Below are positions 1 to 12,763 of a DNA stretch of 64,000 nucleotides, one piece after another. A program made the position numbers and the translations under genes. Below the pieces are notes generated by a model. The model had not been told where the DNA came from. It saw only the letters and a program-made list of their open reading frames with translations, and did not search any database. This stretch comes from Desmodesmus armatus (taxonomy: Eukaryota; Chlorophyta; Chlorophyceae; Sphaeropleales; Scenedesmaceae), in NCBI GenBank assembly GCA_007449985.2, contig VIIQ02000768.1, forward strand, positions 1 to 64,000. Direction: 5' to 3'. The first letter of the stretch is position 1. The number at the start of each line of letters is the position of its first letter.

Positions 1-818
1 GATTGTTGGCCAGGCGCGAGAGCTGCAGTAGTGTGCGAGTAGTTTAGGAGCCTGGGGCACTTGACCACACATAAAATGCTTAGTAGTACTATCGCAGAGG
101 CTGAAGTGCCGTGTCTGTCCACGGTGATCACACATAAAAGGCTTGTGGAGCATGTCAAGACCTAGGCACGCCAGCCTGTTACAGCTCGCTGTGAGCAAAC
201 CATGCACTGCGTCAAATGTACACTGGCACAGTGTGCAGGCCCCTTACAGGCCTTGTAGCAAACACTCCTGAAAAACCACCGCCATACATGTGGCCCAACT
301 TGTCCCCGTAGCAGCCTAGTCTGAGGCAAAAAAACAAACACCAGCAATGTGGCCATTCGAACACCATCTTATATCTCCCACATGAACTGGCAGGTTGGCC
401 CCAACAGGCAAACGGCGCAGTGACACAGTTCCACTGGCGCCAAGCGCTGAGAGTGCTCCCCACATGTGCTCTGCTGTTCAGTCACGTTCACACCCTCACC
501 AGGCGCTACACAATAGCAGCAGCACCACAAGCGCAAGCACCACCACCACCACCGCCGCCACAAGTACAGCTGGCTGCACCGCTGGCTGATATGGCGTGGT
601 CCAAGTCCTACTGCTCCTGCACTATGTTGCCATGAACTCCCTCTGGCTCCCTTGTGGGTGGCAATCACTAACTGTAACCGTTACTGTAACTGTAACTGAG
701 TTCCCACACGCTGCACAGGCTCCCTCAGTAACTGCTGCTGGAGCGTGTCGCACCCGCAGCACCCCCACTGCTCTTGCTCCTGTGGTGGCCCCTGCCGCGT
801 GCTCCTCCTTGACCGGGC
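1..818. other. Intergenic or 3' flank, no gene seen
   Basis: I see no supportable gene here. The stretch is rich in short low-complexity tracts. A patch at about 628-700 resembles a dispersed element (CCCTCTGGCTCCCTTGTGGG, then repeated GTAACTGTAACTG) found again near 44385. The region lies downstream of the minus-strand gene that ends at about 819 and may include its 3' UTR. Confidence 0.4.
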
Positions 819-1001
819 TCAGCTGCGACAGGGAGGAAGAGTAGGGACGCATGGAACCGCCACCACCAGCAGCAGTAGGCCGGTGGGTGTGCAAGGGCCC
901 TGCGGTAAGGGGGGCTTGCCACTACTGCTGCTGCTGGTGGTGGCTGTGTTGCGGCTGCTGCTGGCACTGGCGGTCAGTTGGCTGGCTGACGCCTTCAACC
1001 T

Positions 1002-1070
<69 letters not shown>

Positions 1071-4000
1071 CCAGTACAGCAACCAAGCAGATCAGGGAGG
1101 CAGCAACGGAAACACCAGCATGCATGCCCCGCAGCCGCAGGGCACAACTTGACAACATGGCAGCAACAAGCCGGACACACGAAGGTATATCCTGACAAGG
1201 CTCACTGCAGTGATGATGCGGCAGTCCACACTATGCCAACGGTGGAAAACCCACCCCTGCTGCCTACCATGAAGCGACCCCACACCTCCAAATATCCACC
1301 ACGCATACCTCACCCCTGCCCCATCGCTGGGGTGCTTCAGCATCCCATCTTCTATGCTGCCTTGAGTGTGCCGTCCGCTCTCTGCGTTTGCTGCCCATGC
1401 AGCATACACCCGCCCTGCAACCAAGCCCCGCCGCTAACACTACACAACCCCCACGCCTACTCCACTGCCACCCCCACCCCTCCCTCACCTGCCCAGCTGC
1501 TGCTGCAGCTCGTCTTCATTCATGGATGTGCAGATCGTGACAGCACCCAGCTCCCCTCAGACTTCAGGGTGCGGTCCGTCCTCAGTCCCATGCAGCCCCC
1601 CCCCCCCCCGCAATGCCGTGCTCGTATCCAACCTGCCTGCTCTCCTCTCAACTGCCTCACCTGCCCAGCTGCTGCTGCAGCTCGTCTCATCCATGGATGT
1701 GCACATCGTGACAGCATCAAGCTCGCCATCAGACTCCTCACCACCACCAGCGCCACCAGCTGAGAGGTCACCTGCCACACTGCCAGCACCACCAGCAGCA
1801 GCACCTCTCCCTCCAGCAGCAGCCTCCTGCCTGCCAGTTGGTCCAGCAGCAGCACCACCAGTGGCTTCATAATCATCGCCGTCAGCGCTGTCGCAGTCTG
1901 AGGCGTCACCAGCGTAGCGGTGCCTGGGAGCAACGCGGGTACACAGGCGAGGTATGGATAAAGGGTGGGGTGGGGGGTGGGGGTGGGGGGGGGGGGGGGA
2001 GTCAGTTGTAGTACTAGGTGGTGTGGGGGAGAGGGGGGGAGGTGTGTGTTGGATGTAGAGGCAGGGTGTGCTGCTGTATGTGAGTTGCACCAGCGCAGCA
2101 GGGCCGGGCGAGACACACAGGACAACAACCTGCATGCGCACAGGCCAGAGGGAGGGGGGGCAAGGGGGCGGGGCTTTTAGATGGTATCATGCTGTATGTC
2201 GTTGAAGTGTGGCATGGACCAAGTTGAGACAGTTAGGGTTTAGGGGACATTTGTGCTGCGCTCAAATGGTTCCACACCAGGTACAACCCCCGTATCCCCT
2301 TGGACCATCTGCTTGCTTGGCACTGCCCTTTTTTTTCACACAGCCCGCTGGTTGCACCCCCCCCCCAAAAACAACATACGTGCCCCTCACCTGCCCTCGC
2401 TTGTTGCTGAACTGCGTGCGCCCCTGCTGCTGCCCACTGCCGTGTCATCAGACTGACCCCACGTCGACAGCAGCTCGCGACCAGCAACACCAACACCCCC
2501 AGCAGTACCGCCTGCACCACCACCACCAACACCAACAGCAGCAGCAGCAGCAAGCGCCAGCAGGAGCCAGCAGCAGTCAGTAACACAGTGAGTGCAGCAA
2601 CTGCCACCACCATCACCACTGCCTCCTTCGGCAGCCATTGCAGCTGGTGCATCAAAATCCCTACTGCTGCTGCTGACGCTGTTTCTGGCAGGCACCACGT
2701 CCGTCTTGCTGGCCTGCCCCCATCCCCCCCCCCCCCCCGACGCCCTCCCTCCCCTCCAGGGTGCCACTCACCGCTACTCCATTCGGCCCTGCGTCCAGCC
2801 GCTGCCAGCTGCTGTCCCCCTGCTGCACCTGCCCCTCCAGCAGTCGCCGCTGCTGCTGCAGCTGCTGCTACACCGCGCTTGGGTGACTTTGCTGACGTCT
2901 TGCCTCCCCCTCCTCCTACTGCTGCTGCTGCTGTCAGGCGGTTGTGTTGGCTGTTGTGTTTATCAGGGCTTGTTTGGTCCATCCTGTCCAGGTCGTGCAG
3001 GCTGAGCTCAGTGCCAGGCTCAAGCAGCAGCTGACTGGTGGTGGAGTAGGACGCAGACCTGCAGGACGAGGGCAGCAGCAGCAGCAGCAGCAGCAGCATT
3101 GGAATCATTGGCATGAAAAATTTCCAGCGCTTCTTGCTGGCTGACTTGTGGTGGCATTGTAGAGTCTCACACCTGCAAATACAAGAGTAGCATTGTGTGG
3201 TTGTGTGTACAGAAACCCTCCCTCTTTGCCGTGGTCCATGATGTGCGCGGTTTCCAGCAAAGCGCAAAGCACAATTATACGCTGCCCACCTCGTGGTGTG
3301 GCTGTGTGTGTCGAATGCCCCTGGGCCCAGGGGTTGTCCAACAGGGCATGCGGGTGGTGTGAGCCCTGCTGCTGTCTGCTGCGCCAGCAGCACACGCAAC
3401 GCCTCAGCCTCCTCATGAGACCTGAGGGGGGGGGGGGGAGCAACAGCAGCAACGACAGCAAGGGCAGCAGCAGCAGCAGCAATGGCAACAGCAGAAGACA
3501 GAGGAGAAAGGGCGGGAATGGTGTTGGTGTGTTGGCAAGTCCTGGTGACATTGGAGCATGCATGATCAGCGTAGACTGTGATCAACAGTCACACTCACTG
3601 CTGTACTGCCTTGGCGAAAGCAGGCACACAAGTTTCCAAACACACATCCTCGGCCCCCCTGCATCCAGTAGGTGTACCTCATGCATACTTGCACACTCAG
3701 TTTTTTGCATCCACATGCACACAACTGCCCCCCCCCTCTTCATCTGCGGACAAAATCACTCCTACTCCACTCACATGCATACACTCGCGCACGTAGCTGC
3801 AAAGTTTACAGAAATCAGCATGCACCATCGCTCCCCTCTCCCCCCCCCCCGGCGCTCACATGTCATCTCCCGCCATCATCAGCGCAGCGCCCTCCCCCAC
3901 TGCTGCGAAGCTGTCCACTGCCGCCTGCAGCTGAGTGATGGACAGGGCGTCCAGGGAGGCACGGTCCAGCCGCCGCGGCTTGCGCATCCCGTACAGCGTG

Positions 4001-4752
4001 TGCTCAACAGCACGCAGCGCATGCTCCATGCGCTGAACCTGCATGCAGACAAACAAGGGGGGGGGGCAAGGGGGGGAATGAGGCACGGCGGCTTGAGCAT
4101 CGCGTACAGCGTGTGCTCAACAGCACATAGCACGGTCTCCATGCGCTGAACCTGAGTGTTGACACCCAGATGAAAAGGGATTCGTTTGAGTGTTGACACC
4201 CAGATAAAAAGGGATGTAAATGGCGGGAGGAGGGAGGGGAGGTGACACCCGATGCAAGCCGAGCACATCCTTCTTCAGGGAAAGGCATAGACGCACAAAA
4301 GGGGGGGCGTGGCAAGGGGGGCACATGAGGCACGGCGGCTTGCGCATCCCGTATAGCGCGTGCTCCACAGCACGCAGCGCAGTCTCCATGCGCTGAACCT
4401 GATCCAGATTGAACGCGAATACATGTATGGGTGGTGGCGTGCATGAAAGAAGGCTGGGAGTGCGCAGGCAAGTGGGGGTCAACCCACGAGGGAAGCGGGG
4501 GGGGGGGGGCAGTGGTGCTACATGCCAAGCGACAGCTTGACTACTGAGTGACTTACTGACGCTGACCGATTGACTGCCAGTTGTCTTTTGACTGCAGACA
4601 CACACCACCCTGCTTGAAGGCTGCCTCACCCTCCAGCCTACCTCCCCTCACCCCTCCACCCACCCGGCCCACCCACCTGCAGGTTGAGTCCTGTGATCTC
4701 CTCGTCCTTGGCTGCAAGGCTGTCCTGTAGCGCAGACCGAAGCTGGTTCTGC

Positions 4753-4788
<36 letters not shown>

Positions 4789-5500
4789 GGCGGCGGCAAC
4801 AGCAGTGACGTTGACTCGCTGGCCAACAGGCAGGCAATACCACCGTCAATACAACCACAAACGCAGGGGAAGCAAGTTCGCGCGCTGCGCAGATGCTGTT
4901 GCTGCTGCTCACCCGTTCCGCCCATATAACATTCGCCAACATGCACAACCCGAGTAATAGAGGCTCAAACCCTAAACCCTAGACTCCCCCCCTCCCTGGC
5001 CTTGTCAGCGCATCCCACTCACCCACTGCCGTGTCTCTGCCATCATGCGCGCCTGCAGTGCCGTGACGTCATCGTCCCTCTCAGCCAGCTGCTGCTGCAG
5101 GGTGGCCACCTCGGTGTAGGCGGTGCTCAACTCACGCTCAGCATCCTGTGGGTGGCGGGGTGGCGACCGCAAGGGGGGGGGGGTGACTCAGGTGCTGGAA
5201 ATGTACTCATCTTGCAAACACATCGTCTTGGCACACTTGTACGTGGCTCTTGCTTGCGTCAAAGTGGAAGCGGATAAAAATTTCTATGTGCCTTCATCTC
5301 CACTCTCATAACACAACACCACACCTGGTCAACCCCCCCCCCACACACACACACCTGGTACTTTGTCTTGATTGCATCAAAGTGTTCCTTCATCAGCGCC
5401 AGCTTCTGCCCCTTCTGATCAACCAGCCCCGTCAGCTGGGTGTTGAAGCTGCACGCCTCACGCAGCTGACCCTTCAACAACTCAACCTGACAGCAGTAGA

Positions 5501-5543
<43 letters not shown>

Positions 5544-8500
5544 CCACAGGCAGCGCTGTAAGTAAGTGTGCTGATGAGGGCACAAGCTGCCTTGTCAAGG
5601 TCAAGGGCACATGAAGTGCAGCCGCCCGTGCTGATGCAGTTTGTATAGGCTCAAACAAGCCTGATACAACATGGTGGCGCATCAAAAGGTTTCGGAGCCT
5701 ATCCTAGTGTTTCCCCTCTTCGCTGTCACCTAGCCACCTGCAGATACCGACAGTGTGAAGTTGCATGAGTGCAAGTGCATCAGCACCCTCTCCATCCCAC
5801 CTTGCACCCCCCCCCTTTGTGGCATAGGCCTAGGTACCACATCCCTGGGCACTCCCAACCCCTGAATCACACACTCGCTCAGCCCCCCCCCCCAAGCCTC
5901 ACTTGTTCATCATACTCTGCTGTTGTTGCATTGAGGTGCTTTGCTGCCTCCTGCAGCTGACACTGCAGCGCATGGCTCACAGCCTGCGCAGCACACACCT
6001 GCCGGTACACCACACAGCAGACAGCACAGCACGGCAAACGGCACGGCTGCCTCAATCACACATTTAGCACACAACACCGCTTGCTCACGCTGCTGTGCTC
6101 TCCAGGAAAGCAGCGCCAGGAGCACCACATGCTGCCAGTGTGCTTTTCCATTTGCACTATTTTGGCTCTTGCAGGAAGCAGCTGCCCATGCTCCAAGCCA
6201 ACCGCCAATGCTTGCCCAGGTCCCCCCCCCCATGGGCGTACACACATGGTGGTGCCCCCGCCCCCCCCCCCCTTCTCCTCACCTTGTCCTGCTGTGTCTT
6301 GTTGAACTCTGCTATGCTGTGCTCCACTGCAGCAATGGACTCAGCAGGAACCAGCCGCACATCAGCAACACTGAACGACAGCTTCTGTGAGCACAGGGAC
6401 GGGCGCAGCAGCAGCAGCAGCAGCAGCAGCAACGACGATGAATATCCAGTGAGGGGGCAGCACATACAACCGTGCATCCAAAGGCTGCACAGCTCAATTT
6501 GCTGGGTAGGTGGGCAGGATGAGCAACAGCACCAGTGGTGCTGAGCAGGGGGTTGTGCATGCATACTGCTGCCATGTAACAAAGCAGCTGCTTGTCGGTG
6601 ACTTATTGTGCCCAACCCACACAGTGCACCCAAGTGCTCGTGTGTCAGTCACCCCCTCCCCAAACACCCTATACAAGGGTTCAGGTTTAGGTTGACCCTA
6701 CACCCTGCCCAACCCGCCACACAGTGCACCTGAGCGCTTGTGCCAGTCACCACCTGCCCACACGCCCTACACAACAGTCAACAGGCCGTGTCCTTGACCT
6801 TGTGTGGGTGCAGCACGGTGCTGACGCTGTTTGATAAAGGAGAGACAAAGACGGCTGTTGTTCACCACAGCTCTCAGAGAGACTATTCATATGTGTCCTC
6901 ACCTTGTGTGGGTGCAGCAGGTTGCTGATGCCGCTTGCTGTGACCTTCCACTGTGCTGCAGGGCTGAGCTTGGTGCTGTCCAGCACTGGAGCCACAGCCA
7001 GGTCACGCACAGCTGACAGGTAGCGGCCTTCAGCACTGCACAGAGGGGCGCGAAGGGGCGGGGGCAGAGAAAGAGGACAGGGCAAAAAGAAGCGAATCAA
7101 CACAGAGTGTGTTGAGGAGTCAACAAGATCGGCCACGCATGATGCTGCATGTTGAGTGCTGTGTGGTCAGGAGGGGGGGGGGGGCTGGGGGGTCCAACCA
7201 GTTCCCATAGGGTGCTGAGCCACAGCCAGGTCACGCACCGCTGACAGGTAGCGACCATCGGCACTGCACAGAGGGGCGCGGAGGGGCGGGGGCAGAGAAA
7301 GAGGACAGGGCAAAAAGAAGCGAACCAACACAGAGTGTGTTGAGGAGTCAACAAGATCGGCCATGCTTGCTGCTGCATGTGTGGTGCTCTGTGGTCAGGG
7401 TGGGGGGTGGGGTGGGGGGGGGGGGGGGGGGGGGGGTCCAACCAGTTCCCAGAGGGTGCTGAGCCACAGCCAGGTCACGCACAGCTGACAGGTAGCGGCC
7501 CTCAGCACTGCACAGAGGGGCGCGTGGGGAGGGGGGGGGGGGGAGGGGACAGGGCAAGCGGGGCTTCGAGGATGAGGTGTTGCGCTGTGATGTGGATTGG
7601 GTCAAGGGGTAGAGTGTGTGGAGCAGTCAAGGGAAGTGGCCACGCATGCTTCCTATCTGGCGACTGTGTTGTGTGTGTGTATGGGGGGGGGGTAGGTGGG
7701 GTGGGTGGGTGGGTGGGTGGGGGGGGGGGGGGCGTGTATCGATCAGACTGCCAAAGGGTGCTGAGCCACAGCCAGTTCAGGCACCACTGACGCAGGGCTG
7801 TCTAAAAGGGGAGGGGTGTCCACTTGTCTCGCAACAGCATCGCAAGGTTGGATTCACCCACCTGCTGTCCGGCATATGCTGGCTGCGCCAGCTGCACCCC
7901 AACGCTGCCCCACCACCACGTTGCTACAGTGCATCAACACAAGAACTGACCGCTGCACCCTCTGCGAGCGATGTATCAGACACATGTGAAGTGTAACACA
8001 CAGGGCACATGTGTGTGTATGTGGGGGGGGGGGTTCTGCTTACCCTGGGCACGCAAAGGCGTAGTTGCTTCCCACTTGTTTCACCAGGAAGACTGCATCA
8101 CTGCTGACGTGGGCCAGGTTGCCGGCACCTGCAGCACGGTGACAGGTAAGCAGAGGGTGCAACTGTTGCCCGCATGCACACAAACAATTGCAAGTTGCAC
8201 CACCCAGTGCAGTACAGGTTGCACTCAAGTGTACACGATGTGCGTGTATACAGCGGCTGTGCGTTGCACACAGTGCTGGGCAGTACACAGCTGCTGCAGA
8301 ACTGAGCTACAGCAGTTCGCAGTTAGCCTAAACCCAAACTAGGCATTTGACCCCGTGCCTGTGTGACTGATCGGCACCACAGGCGCTGCAGCTGCTGCTG
8401 GGAGTGTGTTGTAGTACACCACCAAAGCTGGCAGCGCACAACCCACAACAGCCACTACTGCTGCTGCTGCTGCTGCTGCCTGAGCACTTTGACTTTGGCT

Positions 8501-9253
8501 GGCGCCGACATGAGCTATCCCTTCTCTACATGACCCCCCTGCAAGTTGCAGTGCATCCCCCACCACACATGACGAAAGGGCTCATCACCACGCCTTCTAC
8601 ACAATGGGTGGCGTGCAGAGCCGCCCCCCCCCCCCCTCCCTTCCATCCTTCCCAGTTGCGTACCAATTGGCCTTGATGTCACTACACACTCACCTTCTGG
8701 CAGCAGGCAGCACCCCCCTGATGCGCAAGTCACAGCCAGCTGCAGCAGCAATCACAGGCAGACAAGGAAGACAAAACGGTGCGGATGGGACAGGACCGCC
8801 GCGCAGGCAAGTGCACGCACAAGGCACGGCCAGCCATAGTGAATCATTGACAGCTGCTGGGGAGGCCCAAACCGGGGCTGGGCCCGAACAGCGGTGCGCT
8901 GATACGGTATTTACAGTTACAGTAATTGGCTCAGCAAAAACCCTGAGCAACCCACAAGGGTTTACCTGCCAGGTCCCTCCATTGCCGTAGGGCTGGATCA
9001 CAGCAACCTGCCCCGTCCTGTCCTTGAAGCACACGAAGGAGCCATCCTTGAGGCCACGGCCATGCTGCTGCCAGGAGCTCCTGCTGCTGTCTGAAGACGC
9101 GGAGCGCCTGTCGCTGCTGCTTGACAGCCGAGCGGTGCGGCCTGCTGCCTTGAGGGCAGACTTGAGGGCTGCTGCTGTGCGCTGCTTGACCTGCTCCCTA
9201 TGCGCCCACTGCTGGATGCAAAAAAGACCTGCGACGCCGAGTACTGCGAACAT
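819..9253 (-). CDS. Hypothetical beta-trefoil-like / coiled-coil protein
   Basis: I do not recognise the family. The start at 9253 has an in-frame TAG 24 bases upstream. Phase-consistent exons (minus): 9253-8966, 8739-8694, 8128-8044, 7035-6903, 6384-6283, 5998-5903, 5486-5355, 5145-5023, 4748-4677, 4038-3860, 3421-3290, 3172-2920, 2867-2772, 2713-2391, 1923-1661, then probably a last exon from 999 to the stop at 819. About 775 residues are encoded before the last exon. The N-terminus is hydrophobic (MFAVLGVAGLFCIQQW). Residues about 65-185 have short beta-type repeats (GSFVCFKD, AVFLVKQ, GRYLSAV, QWKVT) like a fascin-type trefoil; this is inference. Exons 5-10 are a leucine-rich coiled coil. 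The tail is Gln/Ala/Gly/Ser-rich with an acidic patch (SDCDSADGDD). The 52-base intron 2868-2919 and the last two exons are the weak points. Confidence 0.6.
999..1068. repeat. (CAG)22-type microsatellite at a 3' splice site
   Basis: A pure CAG run of about 22 units lies on the plus strand. On the minus strand it reads (CTG)n followed by CTGCAG and then an open frame, so it sits where the polypyrimidine tract of the last intron of the minus-strand gene would be. Confidence 0.85.
1489..1565 (-). repeat. Intronic copy of exon 15 3' end
   Basis: This repeats the end of the exon at 1923-1661, including its GTGAGG donor. The copy reads CTSMNEDELQQQLGR in one frame. The in-place exon lacks one base at the matching point and shifts to CTSMDETSCSSSWAG. 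Only the copy's frame joins the following open frame (LKASASQLTA) without a stop. Confidence 0.65.
4090..4403 (-). repeat. Two intronic copies of exon 10 5' end
   Basis: Two diverged copies (about 4403-4330 and 4153-4090) of the acceptor plus first coding bases of the exon at 4038-3860. They read VQRMETALRAVEHALYGMRK and VQRMETVLCAVEHTLYAMLK, compared with VQRMEHALRAVEHTLYGMRK in the real exon. Both then run into G-rich sequence without a donor. Confidence 0.8.
7195..7800 (-). repeat. Three intronic copies of exon 4 5' end
   Basis: Copies at about 7275-7195, 7525-7440 and 7800-7745 repeat the acceptor and start of the exon at 7035-6903 (GRYLSAVRDLAVA). The first two are close; the third is decayed. 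A copy of the same exon's 3' end is at about 6815-6770 (LHPHK followed by GT). Confidence 0.8.
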
Positions 9254-9818
9254 GGCGCTGCATGCCTTGCCTGGCTAGACTTGTGGGCACTGGGTGGGTT
9301 GTGTTAGTGCTGGTGCTGTTTCTGCAACAGCAGCTGGTGGCAGGAGCTGGCTGGGTGATACCGGCAGCTGATCAACCTCAGATCAAATAAGAATGGTCTT
9401 TGAAACTATTTAGTGCAAGGATCAGCGGAATCCTGCACGATGCTGAGCTGATGGTTGTTGGCTTGTCCCTTGGTGGACGTAGCAAGCAAGAACTGGGCCA
9501 CCAGCTTTATCCAGACGACAAAGCGCTCGACAGCAGGCAGTAGTGTGCCACAGACGCGTGGAAATAGTGGCTGTCAAAAATTCAGACTCACAACAACCGC
9601 CACGTCAACATGTTGCATTATTTCGCAAAACGCAGCAACAAATGTTGCCAGAGCTTACGATCGTTCATCGTCCTGTCGGCCTAATGTGGCTGTTGCTACT
9701 TGGAGGTTGGAGGTTGGCCAGTGATCTGGTGATGCATATCTGATCTCGCTGTTTTCTGTTCCTGGCATGTCAGTTACTCCTCTCTAGCACTGTACCACCT
9801 GATTTGAAGCGTTAAGCA
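9254..9818. promoter_or_regulatory. Shared divergent upstream region
   Basis: These 565 bases separate the minus-strand start at 9253 from the plus-strand start of the VPS9-domain gene at 9819. They should hold both promoters and 5' UTRs. I see no convincing TATA box or named element. Confidence 0.45.
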
Positions 9819-12713
9819 ATGGCAGCAGCGCCTGGCCACCCTCCTGCGGGGCAGGGCCACTTTGACCAGGTGTGTTCGGACCAGGGCAAGTGGGGTGGGG
9901 TGCGCTGGGGGTCTCAGCTGCCAGAGTACTGTTTCACTGTTTTATTGAAGCAGCAGCTAGTGCTGGAGAACCTTCTTGTCGGACCAATGATCGGGCTGAG
10001 CTCTGCCTGATTGAGATACAGGGTGGGCGGGACTGTGTGGGGAAGGGGGGCTGGTTGGGGGTGGGCGTCCAAAGTTGACCTTTGATGACTGCATGTAAAT
10101 CTGATGATAATGTATAGACACGTGACTGTGCTTCAGAGCTGGGGTTGGTTTGGGGGCATGAGGCAGGCTGGTTCAACCAACATGTGCATCCCTTGCAGTT
10201 GTAGCACTAGCAGTCATGGTTTCAGGGGCAAAGTGGCAGGGCCCTGGCATGCAGCATCTCCTTACGGCAAGCAGCTGGCGCAGCACAGCACAACCAGCAG
10301 CCTGCAGGTCAACATGCCATGCTGCGCCCCCCACCGCTCCGTTTTGGGCAGCTGTGCTGTCAGATGTCCTGCATCAAGCACCATGATCAAGGGTCTCATC
10401 AACCGCATGCGGCACGCTCCCTGCTGCTGCTGCTGCTGCTGCTGCTGCAGTTCATAGCTCTGATGAACCATGATGAGGCGAAGGACCTGGTGCGCAACAT
10501 CAACCTGTAAGTAGCAGCAGGAAGCACCGGAGGCAGGAAGAACAGGGGTGGGGGCAAAAGCGGGCTGGGTATGCAAGAGTGCATGTGTGTTGTTTGACAC
10601 ATGGAATAGAACAATCACAAGGCCAAAGGGTGGCGCATATTCAGCTGCGATGCTGAACTTGCAGAACTTGCACAAAACTGCAGCATGTGGGAAGAGGGGC
10701 CGGGTGATGCTGCAGTTGTAGTGTGGCGGGATGGGGTTTTTTTGGGGGGGGGGGTCTCGTTGCCCACACAGGTGCTGTTTGGCAGGCGATGCCTCTTGCA
10801 CACCAGTAAGGTAGCTGATAACATGAGCTGATGCACTGTGGCTGAGTTGGCTGATGCATGACTTGCTGGGCACTCAATGCAAACCCAGATGGCTGACTTG
10901 TTGCACCTGGCTGTCAACCCTTGCCCCCCCCCCTACCCTCCCTGCCGTCAGGTCCATGGACGGCTTCTGTGGTTTCGCACCTGCCTGGTTGTATTCTTGA
11001 CCCTGCGTGTCTGTCGACCCTTGCCCCCCCCCCCCACCCCCCCCCCCACCCCCCCACCCCACCCACCCACCCACCGCGCTCCCTCCCTTTGCCCTGTCAG
11101 GTTCATGAAGGGCTTCAAGTTGACACCACCAGACGCTGACGGAGACAGCAGGGAGGTGCAGGTGGGTGGGGGCTAGGCGCTGGGAGGCAAAATGACGAAG
11201 GGGTGTGTTGATGTGTCTGTGGTTGGAGAACAGGGGTCACAAGGATGGGGGAGGGGAGTTGTAGGGCGTCAGCCTTCGTTATCCGCAGGGCTGACAAAAG
11301 GCGGGTGGGCCTGGTGTGCTGGCAGTAATGGGAAGGGTGCCCTCCTGCATGTTGTGTTCGCTGCGCCTATGTGGGCGAGGTGAACATCACATGCAGGAGG
11401 GCACCCTCCCCTATCAGCTGGCGTCAAGGCTTGGCACAGTAGCGCAGTATGTTGGTGTGGTGTGACCAGCACACCTCCACCCCCATCACCACCCCTCATG
11501 TAGCTTCATGCCCTTCTTCCTCGACCCTCCCATTCCCTTGGTGCTGTGTCCCCCCCCCCCCCAGGTTTTCCTGCAGCAGATGGAGACAGCCATGGCGAAG
11601 CACCCGCTGTTTGCCAACACCACACCGCAACAGCAGGACGCAGCAACAGAGGTTAGGGGGGTGATGCGAATGGACAGTGTTTCATCAACCTTGTAGTGCA
11701 TTTTATGCATTGAGCAGGCTTGCAGGGTAGCTTTGCAAGTGGATATGCTTCCCTGACATATTTGAACAGTAACAGACAGCAGCAGCAGTAGGGTTGAAGG
11801 TTTAGGGTACTCATCACTGCCAGCAGAAAGGGCAGGCAGGGGCAGCATTGGCTTGCCACACGCAGCAGTAGCTACAGCTGGAAACAGCATATGCTATGAC
11901 AGCAGCGGTTGCAGGGGGCACTTGAGGGCCTGAAGTTCAACGCAGCCTGCCCCCTCCACCCCCCCCCCCCCCCCCCCCCCACCCCCCCCCCCCCCCCAAC
12001 AACCCCACACCCCCCCCCCCTCAACACACACCAGGCGCTAGAGAAGTACCTGATGACAAAGCTTCACGAGCGCACATTCAGAAAAGGGCTGGATGACATC
12101 GAGCGTGATGAGGCACTAGCAGTGCGCTGCCAGGCACTGGGCTTTGTGCGTCCTGAACACCTTGAGATACCTGCAGGGGTGGTGGACGATGTGCAGCTGG
12201 GGCGTGCGGTGGAGGAGCTCAACAAAATCAACAAGTACAAGGTGATTGGGGGGGGGGATTACACGCGTCCATGCTTGTTGATGGCAGGCTGACAAAGCAA
12301 GGAGGGGGTGATTGGGAAAGGGGGTGACTGGTAGTTGATGTTAGTCAGGCCGTAGAGGAGCTCAACAAAATCAGCAAGTACAAGGATGGGCAGCTCAAGG
12401 GGTTAAAGTGTGGTACAGTCTCCATGCTTTGCATCACAGTGTGTCGAAGGGCGTGGCGGGGGTGGGGGCGGGGGTGGGGGTGGGGGGGGGGGTGAGGCTG
12501 TGCAGGTTTGTGACGACAAGTGCATGGTGATTGGGGATGGAGGGGGGGTTACAGGCTGTTAGTACGCACAACAGTGTCCATGCTTTGTACCATCAGGGTG
12601 ACAAGGTGTGGAAACGGAGGAAAGCTGGTGTTGCTGGGTCGGGCCATGGAAGAGCTCAACACAAGCAACACGTACAGGGTGTGGTGAAGGCTGGCAGTAT
12701 GACAGTACGCTGC

Positions 12714-12763
<50 letters not shown>

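Noticed and set aside
745..1195. Poly-Gln / poly-Ser / poly-Ala proteins on the plus strand
   Set aside because: All three frames of the CAG tract are open; there is no splice or start context, and the minus-strand gene explains the tract.
2233..3585. A 450-codon open frame on the minus strand with Leu-rich stretches that look like membrane segments
   Set aside because: Splice phases show that most of it is exon plus intron of gene A. The Leu runs come from CTG tracts, and the exon at 2713-2391 is used in another frame.
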